Shown: piece by piece, positions 42,540 to 51,869 of the stretch
How the letters are laid out: each line of letters opens with the position of its first letter
How positions within the stretch are numbered: the stretch's first letter is position 1
Origin: Janthinobacterium rivuli
GTDB taxonomy: Bacteria > Pseudomonadota > Gammaproteobacteria > Burkholderiales > Burkholderiaceae_D
Reading direction: 5' to 3'
DNA length: 64,000 nucleotides
Assembly: GCF_029690045.1 (NCBI RefSeq)
Contig: NZ_CP121464.1
Span: 5,146,001-5,210,000 of the forward strand
Translations under genes and position numbers: made by a program
The notes under the pieces: model-generated
What the model saw: only the letters and a program-made list of their open reading frames with translations
Database searches by the model: none
Told to the model about the DNA's origin: nothing

Positions 42540-44090
42540 ATGAACACCGCATTTCGCAGGCACGACAAGCAGCAAGGCGCGATCGCCATCGTGCTGGGGC
42601 TGACCCTGGTGGTGCTGTTTGCCATGGGCGGCCTGGTGCTGGACCTGGGCCACCTGTACATCGCCAAGACGGAGCTGCAGAACGGCGCCGACAGCTCGGC
42701 GCTGGCAGGCGCCGTGGAACTCAATCAAAGCGCCGCCGGCATCGACAATGCGCAGGCCAAGGCCATCGCCATCGCGCAAAAGAACCGCTACGATTTTTCC
42801 ACCACGCTGACCCTGACGGCCGCCAACATCAGCTTCGGTCCCGGCCCCGACGGTCCTTGGTCGTCCGGCGCCAGCGCCCGCACCAGCCCCGCAGGCCAGA
42901 CCTTCATTCGCGTCGACACGGGCAGCAAGACCTTTGCCACCTACCTGATGGGCATCGCCGGCATCGCCAGCACCAGCACCTCGGGCGTGGCCGTGGCGGG
43001 CCGCTTCGTCAACGACGTCACGCCGATCGGCGTGTGCGCCGTCGATCCGGCCAACAAGACGGCGCAATACACCTATCCGGCCGCGCCAGCCGGCACGGGC
43101 CTGACGGAGCTGCTGGAATTCGGTTTTCGCCGCGGCGTCACCTACAACCTGTTCGGCCTCAATCCGCTGGGCGGCCCGTCCGATCCCTACCTGATCAACC
43201 CCGTCGACGCCCCGCCCGGCAGTTGCAGCGCCTCGCATTCGAGCGCCGCCTCCACCGCGCCGTTCATGTGCACGGGCAGCAGCGCCGTCATCACCAGCGG
43301 CACGGGCCAGGTCTACACGAACACGGGCCTGTCCGCATCGCTGGCCGCCTCGCTCAATTCGCGCTTCGACGATTACGGCGGCCCCTCCGTGTGCGACCCC
43401 GCCACGGCGCCGCCCGACACCAACATCAAGGAATATCCTTGCGTGGGCGCCGCGTCGCCCTGCGCCGCCGCTGCCGCCAGCTCGCCGCCCGCCAGCTGGA
43501 TGCAACCGGGCGCCAGCACCCTGCCCAGCCAGCAGCCCGTCAGCCTGGCCGGCAACAAGCCGAATTACCAGCTGCCGTCGGCCGGCGCCGTCCCCGCCCC
43601 CTCGGCCACGTTCGCCCAGTTCGCCGGCTACGGCGTGCTGTGGTCCTATGGTCCCGCCTACCAAAGCAATGGCGCCACCCCGGCCAAGGCCGGCACGGCG
43701 TATAGCGTCGCGGACGGCAACGCCAACCCCATGTACAGCACGGCCAAGGCGAATTACTTCGACACGGCCAGCTACCCCGTCAGCCCCGGCGCGGGTTTTC
43801 CCGCCAGTACGCCGCCTTCGCCCTACAACCAGACCAGCGGCCCCACGTTCCAGGCGCCGTCGGCGGCCCATCCGGGCCAGCGCAACCGGCGCATCCTCAA
43901 CGTGGTGCTGGTCGACTGCCGCACGGCGCCCGTGGGGCCGGCCTCGTGCGGCACCATGACCGCGGTGGGCATCGGCAAATTCTTCATGACGATGAAAGCC
44001 GATTTCAGCGGCGGCACCAAGCGCCTCGACGTCGAGTTCGCGGGCCTGATCGAGCCCGTGCCGAATTCCGAAATCAAACTCTACAAGTGA
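42540..44090 (+). CDS. tadG: TadG-like pilus assembly protein
   Basis: This 516-residue protein begins with the Tad N-terminal block GAIAIVLGLTLVVLFAMGGLVLDLGHLYIAKTEL (single TM anchor, then NGADSSALAGA), which defines TadE/G-like proteins. The rest is a Ser/Ala/Pro/Gly-rich periplasmic region without an obvious intact VWA MIDAS motif, unlike many TadG proteins. It may be a minor pilin-like tip or scaffold component. Confidence 0.87.
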   Translation: MNTAFRRHDKQQGAIAIVLGLTLVVLFAMGGLVLDLGHLYIAKTELQNGADSSALAGAVELNQSAAGIDNAQAKAIAIAQKNRYDFSTTLTLTAANISFGPGPDGPWSSGASARTSPAGQTFIRVDTGSKTFATYLMGIAGIASTSTSGVAVAGRFVNDVTPIGVCAVDPANKTAQYTYPAAPAGTGLTELLEFGFRRGVTYNLFGLNPLGGPSDPYLINPVDAPPGSCSASHSSAASTAPFMCTGSSAVITSGTGQVYTNTGLSASLAASLNSRFDDYGGPSVCDPATAPPDTNIKEYPCVGAASPCAAAAASSPPASWMQPGASTLPSQQPVSLAGNKPNYQLPSAGAVPAPSATFAQFAGYGVLWSYGPAYQSNGATPAKAGTAYSVADGNANPMYSTAKANYFDTASYPVSPGAGFPASTPPSPYNQTSGPTFQAPSAAHPGQRNRRILNVVLVDCRTAPVGPASCGTMTAVGIGKFFMTMKADFSGGTKRLDVEFAGLIEPVPNSEIKLYK

Positions 44091-44097
44091 GGCGGCC

Positions 44098-44565
44098 ATG
44101 CGCACCCACCATTCCCACGTCAGCCAGCGCGGCGGCGCCGCCGTCGAATTCGGCATCGTGCTGGCCCTGCTGGTCACCCTGCTGGCCGGCATCTTCGGTT
44201 TCGGCCGCGCCTTCTGGTACTACGACGCGCTGACCAAGGCCACGCGCGACGCGGCGCGCAACATGTCCGTCAAGGCCAAGGCCGGCATCGCCTCGCAGGG
44301 CGTGCCGGCGGCCAGACAGACGGTGGTCGATGCGGCCGTCAGCGCCGGCATCAGCGACTTCACCACGGCCAACGTGACGGTCACCTGCCTGGACGCGGCG
44401 TTCAACGACAGCAGCTGCACCGATGGCGCGGCGCCGGGCGGCATCCGCGTCGAAGTCGTCAACTACACGCTGTCGGTGGGCCAGTACCTGCCCTTCGTGA
44501 TCGGCGCGGCCAGCAGCTATGCCACGCCGCTGTCGCCGCGCACCACCATGCGCTACATGCTGTAA
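44098..44565 (+). CDS. tadE: TadE-like pseudopilin
   Basis: This 155-residue protein has a short leader ending at QRG, the prepilin motif G-GAAVEFGIVLALLVTLLAG with Glu5, one TM helix and a periplasmic part. It is expected to be cleaved by CpaA like a pilin. It sits 7 bp after tadG and 10 bp before a second TadE/F gene. Confidence 0.9.
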   Translation: MRTHHSHVSQRGGAAVEFGIVLALLVTLLAGIFGFGRAFWYYDALTKATRDAARNMSVKAKAGIASQGVPAARQTVVDAAVSAGISDFTTANVTVTCLDAAFNDSSCTDGAAPGGIRVEVVNYTLSVGQYLPFVIGAASSYATPLSPRTTMRYML

Positions 44566-44575
44566 GGAGAACGCC

Positions 44576-45094
44576 ATGCGCCACCGCCTTCCACTTGCCC
44601 TCCGAACTGGCCGCCAGCACGGCGCCGCCGCCGTCGAATTCGCCCTGGTGGCGCTGCTGTTTTTCACCCTGCTGTTCGGCATCCTGGAATTTGGCCGCAT
44701 GCTGTACCTGTACAACACGGTGCAGGAAGTGAGCCGCCGCGCCGCGCGCGAAGCGGTGGTGCGCTGGATCGACCAGACCGACGCCATCAAGACCCTGGCC
44801 CTGTTCGGCGGCACAGCCCTGCCGGCCGCGCCGGAACTGACGGCCGCCAACATCACCATCCGCTACCTGAACAAGAGCGGCGCCGAAGTGACCTTGCCAC
44901 CGCTCGATCCGGGCGACAACCTGTCGGCCTGCGGCGACATCACGCGCACGGCCAGCTGCATCGACAGCGTGCGCGTCTCGATCGACAACGTCAGCTATAC
45001 GCCGATGGTCAGCCTGTTCGGTTTTCTCAATATCGCCGTGCCCGCCTCGGTCGTCGTCATGCACGCCGAGAGCCTGGGCTTCCAGATCAACTGA
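44576..45094 (+). CDS. TadE/TadF-like pseudopilin
   Basis: This 172-residue pseudopilin has the motif G-AAAVEFALVALLFFTLLFG and the ILEFGRMLYLYNTVQEVSRRAAREA stretch that follows the TM helix in TadE/F proteins. Two cysteine pairs in the C-terminal half (ACGD, SCID) may form a disulphide. AAGGAGA precedes the ATG. Confidence 0.9.
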   Translation: MRHRLPLALRTGRQHGAAAVEFALVALLFFTLLFGILEFGRMLYLYNTVQEVSRRAAREAVVRWIDQTDAIKTLALFGGTALPAAPELTAANITIRYLNKSGAEVTLPPLDPGDNLSACGDITRTASCIDSVRVSIDNVSYTPMVSLFGFLNIAVPASVVVMHAESLGFQIN

Positions 45095-45130
45095 ACGCCT
45101 TTACCGAACGCCTTTACCAGGGAGTGCCAC

Positions 45131-46282
45131 GTGAATATCGTCATCGTCTCGAAAAATGAAGCCCAGCTCAAGCGGCTCACGCGCCTGCTGCGCGAACGCA
45201 GCGCGGCCGACCGCGTCGCGCTGCTGGCGAGCATACCCGATGTCTTCGACAACGGCGTCACGCCGGACTTGCTGCTGCTGGAGCAGGAGCAGACGGGCGA
45301 GGCGGAGCTGGAACGGCTCGAACTGCTGGGCGGACGCCATCCGAACCTGGCCATCATCGTGCAATGTCCACAGCAAAGTCCGCAATTCCTGCTGCGCTCG
45401 ATGCGCGCCGGCGTGCGCGAAGTGCTGCTGCCGGACGACGACGCCGGCCTGTGCGCCGCGCTGCGCCGCATCGAGGAAAAACTGCAGAAGCAGGTCACGC
45501 GCAAGGGCCAGGTGCTGGCCTTCGTCTCGTGCAAGGGCGGCAGCGGCGCCACCTTCATCGCCGCCAACCTCGGCTACGCGCTGGCCGCCGGCGAACAGCG
45601 CAAGGTGGCGCTGTTCGACCTGAACCTGCAGTTCGGCGACGCCGCCCTGTTCGTCTCGGACCACAAGCCGGCCACCACCCTGTCGCAGTTGTCGCAGCAG
45701 ATCGTGCGCCTCGACGCTTCGCTGCTGAGCGCCAGCATGATCCAGATCACGCCCGCCTACAGCGTGCTGGCCGCCGCCGACGATCCGGCCCATGCGGCCG
45801 ACGTCGAAGCCGACCATATCGACCGCCTGCTGACCCTGGCGCGCAGCCAGTACGACTACATCCTGCTCGACGTGGGACGCGGCCTCGACCCCGTCAGCGT
45901 GCGCGCGCTGGACCGGGCTGACCTGATCTTCCCCGTGCTGCAGGCCACCTTGCCGTATGTGCGCGACGGCAAGCGCCTGCTCGACGTGTTCCGCGGCCTC
46001 GGCTACCGCGAAGACAAGATCCGCCTGATCCTGAACCGCTATGCCAGCAGCGACAGCATCCGCGTGGCCGACCTGGAAGCGGCGTACGGCAAACACGTCT
46101 ACAAATCCATCCCCAACCACTACGAGGCGGTGGCGGCCTCCGTCAGCCAGGGCGTGCCCATCCTCAAGCTGGCGTCGCACAACGCCGTCTCGCGCGCCCT
46201 GCAGGAACTGGCCGCCAGCCTGGCCGGCGAAACCCCGCCCGCCGCGCAAGGCTGGGTTTCGCGGCTGCTGGCGCGCGCTTGA
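45131..46282 (+). CDS. cpaE: TadZ/CpaE pilus localisation ATPase-like protein
   Basis: This 383-residue protein has an N-terminal receiver-like domain lacking a normal phospho-acceptor pocket and a ParA/MinD-type domain. The deviant Walker A reads CKGGSGAT (K135, A140): the signature Lys is kept but the P-loop Lys is Ala, so ATP hydrolysis is doubtful. TadZ proteins place the pilus machine in the cell, and atypical P-loops are known among them. The start is GTG after GGGAG. Confidence 0.9.
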   Translation: MNIVIVSKNEAQLKRLTRLLRERSAADRVALLASIPDVFDNGVTPDLLLLEQEQTGEAELERLELLGGRHPNLAIIVQCPQQSPQFLLRSMRAGVREVLLPDDDAGLCAALRRIEEKLQKQVTRKGQVLAFVSCKGGSGATFIAANLGYALAAGEQRKVALFDLNLQFGDAALFVSDHKPATTLSQLSQQIVRLDASLLSASMIQITPAYSVLAAADDPAHAADVEADHIDRLLTLARSQYDYILLDVGRGLDPVSVRALDRADLIFPVLQATLPYVRDGKRLLDVFRGLGYREDKIRLILNRYASSDSIRVADLEAAYGKHVYKSIPNHYEAVAASVSQGVPILKLASHNAVSRALQELAASLAGETPPAAQGWVSRLLARA

Positions 46283-46309
46283 TCCCCCTACATTTACCGG
46301 AGACCGACC

Positions 46310-47677
46310 ATGACTGCCGAAAAACTCACCCTGCGGGACCGCCTGGGCTATGCCCAGGATGACGCCAGCCTGAATGACGATGCCGCGCACCAGGGCGCAG
46401 CCAGCCACAGCTACCAGCAACTCAAGCACCGCACCCACCAGGCGCTGCTCGACAGGGTCGACCTGGAAGGCATGCAGCGCCTGTCGCGCGAGCAGATCCG
46501 CGAAGAGCTGAAAATCCTCGTCAGCGACGTGCTCACGGAAGACAATGTGGTGATCAACGAGCTGGAACGGCGCTCGCTGATCCGCGACATCCAGGACGAG
46601 GTACTGGGCTTCGGCCCGCTCGAACCGCTGCTGGCCGATCCCGGCGTGTCCGATATCCTCGTCAACACCTACCGCCAGGTGTATGTCGAGCGCCATGGCC
46701 GCCTGGAGCTGAGCGACGTCTGCTTCACGGACGACGCCCACCTGATGAAAATCATCGACAAAATCGTCTCGCGCGTGGGCCGGCGCATCGACGAATCGAG
46801 CCCGATGGTCGATGCGCGCCTGCCCGACGGTTCGCGCGTCAACGCCATCATCCCGCCGCTGGCCATCGACGGCCCCGTGATGTCGATCCGCCGCTTCTCG
46901 GCCCAGCCCCTGCGTCTGGCCGACCTGATGCTCAAGCACAGCCTGACGGAGGAAATGAGCACCACCCTGCAGGCGCTGGGCAAGGCCAAGGTCAACATCC
47001 TGATCTCGGGCGGCACGGGCAGCGGCAAGACCACCATGCTCAATGCGATTTCCGGCTTCATCAGCACGGCCGAACGCATCGTCACCATCGAGGACGCGGC
47101 CGAACTGCAGATGCAGCAGCCGCACGTGGTACGCCTGGAAACCCGGCCAGCGAACATCGAGGGCAAGGGCGAAGTGACGCAGCGGGCGCTGGTGCGCAAC
47201 GCGCTGCGCATGCGCCCCGACCGCATCATCCTCGGCGAGGTGCGCGGCGCCGAGGCGCTCGACATGCTGGGCGCCATGAACACGGGCCACGAAGGCTCGA
47301 TGGCCACCATCCACGCGAACACCCCGCGCGACGCGCTGACGCGGCTGGAAAACATGATCAGCATGGCCTCGGCGGGCCTGCCCATGAAAGCCATGCGCCA
47401 GCAGATCAGTTCCGCCATCAGCGTGGTGGTGCAGGTGGCGCGCCTGACGGATGGCAAGCGCAAGATCGTCTCGATCCAGGAAATCACGGGCATGGAAGGC
47501 GAGATGATCACCATGCAGGAAATCTTCACCTTCCGCCAGACGGGCATCGGCGAAGACGGCACGGTGCAGGGACATTTCCATGCCAGCGGCGTGCGGCCGC
47601 ACTTCCTGGAACGCCTGCGCGCCTTCGGCATCAGCCTGCCCGAAACCCTGTTCGATCCCGCCCGCCAGTACCATTAA
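46310..47677 (+). CDS. cpaF: Tad pilus motor ATPase TadA/CpaF
   Basis: This 455-residue secretion ATPase of the GspE/VirB11 superfamily has Walker [15 protein letters not shown], the Asp box [10 protein letters not shown], Walker [15 protein letters not shown] and the His box [13 protein letters not shown]. It energises Flp pilus assembly at the inner membrane with TadB and TadC. CCGGAGA lies upstream of the ATG. Confidence 0.97.
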   Translation: MTAEKLTLRDRLGYAQDDASLNDDAAHQGAASHSYQQLKHRTHQALLDRVDLEGMQRLSREQIREELKILVSDVLTEDNVVINELERRSLIRDIQDEVLGFGPLEPLLADPGVSDILVNTYRQVYVERHGRLELSDVCFTDDAHLMKIIDKIVSRVGRRIDESSPMVDARLPDGSRVNAIIPPLAIDGPVMSIRRFSAQPLRLADLMLKHSLTEEMSTTLQALGKAKVNILISGGTGSGKTTMLNAISGFISTAERIVTIEDAAELQMQQPHVVRLETRPANIEGKGEVTQRALVRNALRMRPDRIILGEVRGAEALDMLGAMNTGHEGSMATIHANTPRDALTRLENMISMASAGLPMKAMRQQISSAISVVVQVARLTDGKRKIVSIQEITGMEGEMITMQEIFTFRQTGIGEDGTVQGHFHASGVRPHFLERLRAFGISLPETLFDPARQYH

Positions 47678-47687
47678 GGGGAGCATC

Positions 47688-48662
47688 ATGGACTATCTCT
47701 ATTACGTATTCGCCATCCTCACCTTCATCGCCGTGGTGCTGCTGATCGAGGGACTGTACCTGGCCTGGAACACCTCGCGCGGGCCGGAAGCGGAACGGGT
47801 CGCGCGCCGCCTGCGCATCATGTCGGCCGGCGCGCATGGCGACGCGGGCAGCTCGATGATCAAGAAGCGCCTGCTGAGCGACACCCCGGCCCTGCAGCGC
47901 GTGCTGCTCAGCGTGCCCCGCGTGCATGCGCTCGACCGCCTGCTGGAACAGTCGGGCCTGAGCTGGAGCGTGGCCAGCTTCGCCGGCGTGATGCTGGCCT
48001 CGGCCGGCGCCGCGTTTTTGCTGCTGAGCTACTTCAGCGTGCCGTGGCTGCTGCGCCTGCCGCTGGTGGCCGGCGCAGCCCTGCTGCCGCTGCTGGTGGT
48101 CTTGCGCGCCAAGGCCAAGCGCCTGCAGCGCATCGAGCAGCAATTGCCCGATGCGCTCGACCTGATGGCGCGCGCCCTGCGCGCCGGCCACGCCTTCCCG
48201 ACGGCCCTGAAAATGGTCGGTGATGAAATGAATGCGCCGCTGGCCGTGGAATTTCGCGCCACTTTCGACGAAGTCAATTTCGGCATCGCCATGCAGGACG
48301 CCCTGATGAACCTGGCCACGCGCGTGCCCAGCACGGACTTGCGCTACTTCGTCATCGCCGTGCTGATCCAGCGCGAAACGGGCGGCAACCTGGCCGAACT
48401 GCTCGACAGCATCAGCCGCATCATCCGCGAGCGCATCAAGCTGCTGGGACAGGTGCGCGTGCTGTCGGCCGAAGGCCGGCTGTCGGCCTGGATCCTGTCG
48501 CTGCTGCCCTTCGGCGCGGCGGCCATGATCCACCTGACCAATCCGCAGTTCCTGGAAATGCTGTTCGTCGACCCGGGCGGACGCAAGATGCTGGTCGGCG
48601 CCCTGGTGATGATGGTGTGCGGCGTCCTGGTCATGCGCAGCATCATCCGCATCCGTGTCTGA
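47688..48662 (+). CDS. tadB: Tad inner-membrane platform protein TadB
   Basis: This 324-residue protein of the GspF/T2SF family has an N-terminal TM helix and a T2SF domain (QQLPDALDLMARALRAGHAFPTAL ... RETGGNLAELLDSISRIIRERI) flanked by TM helices. It forms the membrane platform with TadC. The ATG follows AAGGGGAG, 10 bp after the cpaF stop. Confidence 0.95.
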   Translation: MDYLYYVFAILTFIAVVLLIEGLYLAWNTSRGPEAERVARRLRIMSAGAHGDAGSSMIKKRLLSDTPALQRVLLSVPRVHALDRLLEQSGLSWSVASFAGVMLASAGAAFLLLSYFSVPWLLRLPLVAGAALLPLLVVLRAKAKRLQRIEQQLPDALDLMARALRAGHAFPTALKMVGDEMNAPLAVEFRATFDEVNFGIAMQDALMNLATRVPSTDLRYFVIAVLIQRETGGNLAELLDSISRIIRERIKLLGQVRVLSAEGRLSAWILSLLPFGAAAMIHLTNPQFLEMLFVDPGGRKMLVGALVMMVCGVLVMRSIIRIRV

Positions 48663-48681
48663 GCCCGCAAGGAGAACTCTC

Positions 48682-49629
48682 ATGAATCCCGTCCATTTCG
48701 CCTTTCTCGCCCTGCTCTTCATCGCCGTCTTCGGCACCGTGCTGGTGGCCATGCGCAGCTTCGCCCCCGATCCACTGCGCCAGCGCATGGACAACGCCAC
48801 CGGCAAGAACGCGGCAGCGCCTGGCGCCTCCGCGCCCAGCCCCTGGCTGGCGCGCATGGTGCGCCTGAGCGGCCCGCTGGCCAAACTGTCGATTCCCGAC
48901 CAGGGCTGGGAAGGCTCCGTGATGCGCCGGCGCTTCATGAATGCCGGCCTGCGCCACGCGTCGGCGCCCGTGCTGTTCTTTTCCGCCAAGACCATGCTGG
49001 CCATCGGCTTGCCCCTGCTGCTGTTCCTGGGACTGAGCGCCTCGGGCAGCCAGATGGCGGGCAAGGCTCTCCTGTTCTGGCTGCTGATCGTGGCCGCCAT
49101 CGGCTACTACCTGCCCAATATCGTCCTGGCACAAATGATCAAGCGGCGCCAGCGCGATATCTTTGAAAGCTTTCCCGATGCGCTGGACTTGATGACGGTG
49201 TGCGTGGAAGCGGGCCTGGCCATGGATGCGGCGCTGGCCAGGGTGGCGGCCGAAATCGCCCTGAAAAGCGCCGTGCTGGCCGAGGAATTGCATCTGGTGA
49301 TGCTGGAACTGCGCGCCGGCAACACCAAGGAGCGTGCCCTGCGCAACCTGGCCCTGCGCACGGGCGTCGAGGATGTCGACGCGCTGGTGGCCATGCTGAT
49401 CCAGGCCGAGCGCTTCGGCACCAGCATCGCCGCCTCGCTGCGCGTGCAGTCGGACCAGCTGCGCACCAAGCGCCGCCAGCTGGCCGAGGAAGAAGCGGCG
49501 AAGATCGCCCTCAAGCTGCTATTTCCGCTGATTTTTTTCATCTTCCCTTCGCTGCTGGTCGTCCTGATGGGACCAGCCTTCCTGCAAATCTACCGCGTGC
49601 TCCTGCCCAGCATGGGCAGCGGCAACTGA
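48682..49629 (+). CDS. tadC: Tad inner-membrane platform protein TadC
   Basis: This 315-residue GspF-like partner of TadB contains FPDALDLMTVCVEAGLAMDAALARVA, a second block around QAERFGTSIAASLRVQSDQLRTKRR, and a C-terminal hydrophobic helix pair. AAGGAGA precedes the ATG. Confidence 0.95.
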   Translation: MNPVHFAFLALLFIAVFGTVLVAMRSFAPDPLRQRMDNATGKNAAAPGASAPSPWLARMVRLSGPLAKLSIPDQGWEGSVMRRRFMNAGLRHASAPVLFFSAKTMLAIGLPLLLFLGLSASGSQMAGKALLFWLLIVAAIGYYLPNIVLAQMIKRRQRDIFESFPDALDLMTVCVEAGLAMDAALARVAAEIALKSAVLAEELHLVMLELRAGNTKERALRNLALRTGVEDVDALVAMLIQAERFGTSIAASLRVQSDQLRTKRRQLAEEEAAKIALKLLFPLIFFIFPSLLVVLMGPAFLQIYRVLLPSMGSGN

Positions 49630-49642
49630 CCGGAGAACCGCC

Positions 49643-50653
49643 ATGTCACAGCACACCACCCTGATGCTCATGCTGGCCTGCGCCGGCCTGCTGCCCGCCT
49701 GCGGCCACCTGCCCGGCCCGGCCAGCCAGGGTCACCGGGAGCCTCCACAGCAGGCGCGCATCGAGGACAGCGCCGCCACCCGCAGCGCCGCGTTCTGCAA
49801 GCTGGGCAAGCGCCTGCAGGAAGTGGGCGACCCGCGCGCGGCGCTGGCGGCCTACCGCGAAGCCCTGCTATTGACGCCCGACTCGGCCGATGCGCGCAAT
49901 GGCGCCGCCGTGCTGCACGCGCAGCTGGGCCAGCTGGAAACGGCGCGCGCCATGCTGCAGGCACTGGCGCAAGAAACGCCGACGGCCAGGACCTACAACA
50001 ATCTCGGCTACGTGCTGTACCTGCAGGGAGACTATGCCCAGGCGGCGGCCATGCTGCGCCAGTCGCTGCAGCTCGACAACGGCCAGCAGCCGGCGCGCGC
50101 CAACCTGGATCTCACCATCGCGGCGCTGGCGCGCAGCATCGTCACAGTCGATGCCACCACGGACGCCATCGCGCCCGATCTGGCCCCCACGCCAGCGGCG
50201 CCGGCCAGCCGCCTGCAGCTGACGCAGTCGCAGCCGAATATCTTCACGCTGAGCTGGCGCGACGCTCCCGTGGCGGCACGCGCCGCCTTGCCAGCCCCGG
50301 CAAAACCGGCAGCGACGGCGGCAGCCATGCCACGGCTGGAAGTCATCAACGGCAATGGCGAAACGGGGATGGCGGCGCGCATGCGCGGCATGCTGGGCGG
50401 CATGGGCATCAGCGTACTGCGGCTGGGCAACCAGCGGCCGTACATGGTGCAGGCCAGCAGCATCGTCTACCGCCCCGGCCACGCCGAGGCGGCCGCCGCA
50501 CTGGCCCTGGCCTTGGGCGGCATGCCGCAAGTGCAGGCGGCCGGCGACAGCGGCATCGGCGCGGGCGCCGACTTGCGTATCTTGCTGGGCAAGGATGCGC
50601 CAGCCAGCCTGCGCGCGCCGGACGTGCGCCTGGCGTCGAACCTGGCGCCGTAA
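49643..50653 (+). CDS. TadD-like TPR lipoprotein with a LytR_C-type domain
   Basis: This 336-residue lipoprotein has a signal/lipobox near residue 20 (LPAC), tetratricopeptide repeats (about 50-160: DPRAALAAYREALLLTPDSADARNGAAVL, TYNNLGYVLYLQGDYAQAA) like TadD, and a C-terminal region about residues 230-305 beginning LEVINGNGETGMAARMRG, which matches the pattern of LytR_C domains. The last gene of the tad block; it converges with the gene at 50662 only 8 bp away and no terminator is visible. Confidence 0.83.
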   Translation: MSQHTTLMLMLACAGLLPACGHLPGPASQGHREPPQQARIEDSAATRSAAFCKLGKRLQEVGDPRAALAAYREALLLTPDSADARNGAAVLHAQLGQLETARAMLQALAQETPTARTYNNLGYVLYLQGDYAQAAAMLRQSLQLDNGQQPARANLDLTIAALARSIVTVDATTDAIAPDLAPTPAAPASRLQLTQSQPNIFTLSWRDAPVAARAALPAPAKPAATAAAMPRLEVINGNGETGMAARMRGMLGGMGISVLRLGNQRPYMVQASSIVYRPGHAEAAAALALALGGMPQVQAAGDSGIGAGADLRILLGKDAPASLRAPDVRLASNLAP

Positions 50654-50661
50654 TGGTGAAA

Positions 50662-51183
50662 TCAGCGCGGCAGCAGGCGCCGGTCGGATGGGTTGATCAG
50701 GAAGCCTTGCAGGATGTCCTGCAGCTGCGGCAGCTTCGCCACGTAGGCGGGAATGCCCAGCTGGCGCGCGCCGAAGTAGTGGGCGATGATGTCGCCCTGT
50801 TGTTCCATGTTGAAGTCGGACAGGACGCCGCCGGCCTGCGCATCGTAGCGGTAGGCGCGCTGCCGGATGTAGCCGCCGCACAGCGCCAGCAGCACGCCAT
50901 GCAGCAGCACGCTGTAGCCAAGCTGGTACTGCCACACATGCACCATCTCGTGGATGAAGAACAGCTTGCCGCTGTTGCCTTCGCGGGAAAAATCGTCACG
51001 GTACTGGGCCGGCATGAAATACAGGCTGCCACGCGGCGTCATCGCCGTGTTCTGGTCCTGCAAGCCGAACGGTAGAAAGGAGCCGCGCACGACGCGCACG
51101 CGCGCGTAGTCGATGGCGCCCTGGAAGACGCTGCGGGCCATGGCGATTTCGCCGATGGTGAGGGGGCGGCGCAAGACTCGCAT
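50662..51183 (-). CDS. HExxH-containing protein (Vgr-related type)
   Basis: This 173-residue protein contains FFIHEMVHVWQYQLG, a zinc-peptidase-type HExxH motif, and begins MRVLRRPLTIGEIAMARSVF. Short proteins like this are commonly annotated as Vgr-related or DUF4157-like. Whether it is an active peptidase is unknown. No T6SS gene is adjacent. The ATG at 51183 is preferred to the longer frame because the upstream residues are low-complexity shadow sequence. Confidence 0.65.
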   Translation of the reverse strand: MRVLRRPLTIGEIAMARSVFQGAIDYARVRVVRGSFLPFGLQDQNTAMTPRGSLYFMPAQYRDDFSREGNSGKLFFIHEMVHVWQYQLGYSVLLHGVLLALCGGYIRQRAYRYDAQAGGVLSDFNMEQQGDIIAHYFGARQLGIPAYVAKLPQLQDILQGFLINPSDRRLLPR

Positions 51184-51236
51184 AAAGAATAAGGAAGAAA
51201 GCGCGGCAAGCGTAGAGCCTGCCGCGCGGGTACCGC

Positions 51237-51866
51237 TTAAACCGAACGAAGGCCGCTGGCCGCTTTCGCGATTTCCGTGATGCGGTCCCAGTTGCCGGCC
51301 GCGATCGCGTCTTTCGGCGTCAGCCACGAGCCGCCCACGCAGGCGACGTTCTTGCACGCCAGGAACTGCGAGGCCGTCTCTTGCGAGATGCCGCCCGTCG
51401 GGCAGAACGTGATGTCCGGCAGCGGGCCGTAAATCGCGTTGAGCATGCCGATGCCGCCCGCCGGCACGGCCGGGAACAGTTTCAGCTGCTGGAAGCCGTT
51501 TTCACGCGCCGCCATCACTTCGCCTGGCGTCATCACGCCTGGCAGCAGGGGCAAGCCACTGCTTTTCGCCGCCGCCACCAGGGCCGACGTCAGGCCTGGC
51601 GAGACGCCGAAGACGGCGCCCGCATCGCGTGCCTGCGCGAATTCCTCGGGACGGGTCAGGGTGCCGACGCCGACGATGGCGCCCGGCACTTCCGACATGG
51701 CGCGGATCGCTTCCAGGCCGTGCTTGGTGCGCAGGGTTACTTCCAGCACGCGGATGCCGCCCGCCACCAGCGCGCGCGCCAGCGGTACGGCATGTTCAGG
51801 ATCGTCGATCGCAATCACGGGGATCACGCTCGAGGTGCGCATAATTTCCAGTAGTGTCATGGTCAT
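51237..51866 (-). CDS. eda: KDPG/KHG aldolase Eda
   Basis: This 209-residue class I aldolase splits 2-keto-3-deoxy-6-phosphogluconate into pyruvate and glyceraldehyde-3-phosphate, the last step of the Entner-Doudoroff route. Motifs: RVLEVTLRT (Glu), GVGTLTRPEEFAQARDAGA, LPGVMTPGEVMAA, and the Schiff-base Lys in LKLFPA. Starts at ATG 51866 or 51860, 3 bp after the edd stop, so edd-eda form an operon controlled from the edd promoter. Confidence 0.96.
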   Translation of the reverse strand: MTMTLLEIMRTSSVIPVIAIDDPEHAVPLARALVAGGIRVLEVTLRTKHGLEAIRAMSEVPGAIVGVGTLTRPEEFAQARDAGAVFGVSPGLTSALVAAAKSSGLPLLPGVMTPGEVMAARENGFQQLKLFPAVPAGGIGMLNAIYGPLPDITFCPTGGISQETASQFLACKNVACVGGSWLTPKDAIAAGNWDRITEIAKAASGLRSV

Positions 51867-51869
51867 CTC

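Noticed and set aside
42465..44192. 575-codon open frame on the minus strand
   Set aside because: Antisense to tadG; Gly/Arg/Ala-rich and without domains.
45101..47689. 862-codon open frame on the minus strand
   Set aside because: Antisense to cpaE and cpaF, which have clear motifs and ribosome binding sites. The predicted product is low-complexity His/Arg/Gln-rich.
50662..51183. Reading the HExxH protein as part of a T6SS locus
   Set aside because: Such proteins are often called Vgr-related, but no vgrG, hcp or tss gene is nearby, so the label is kept descriptive.
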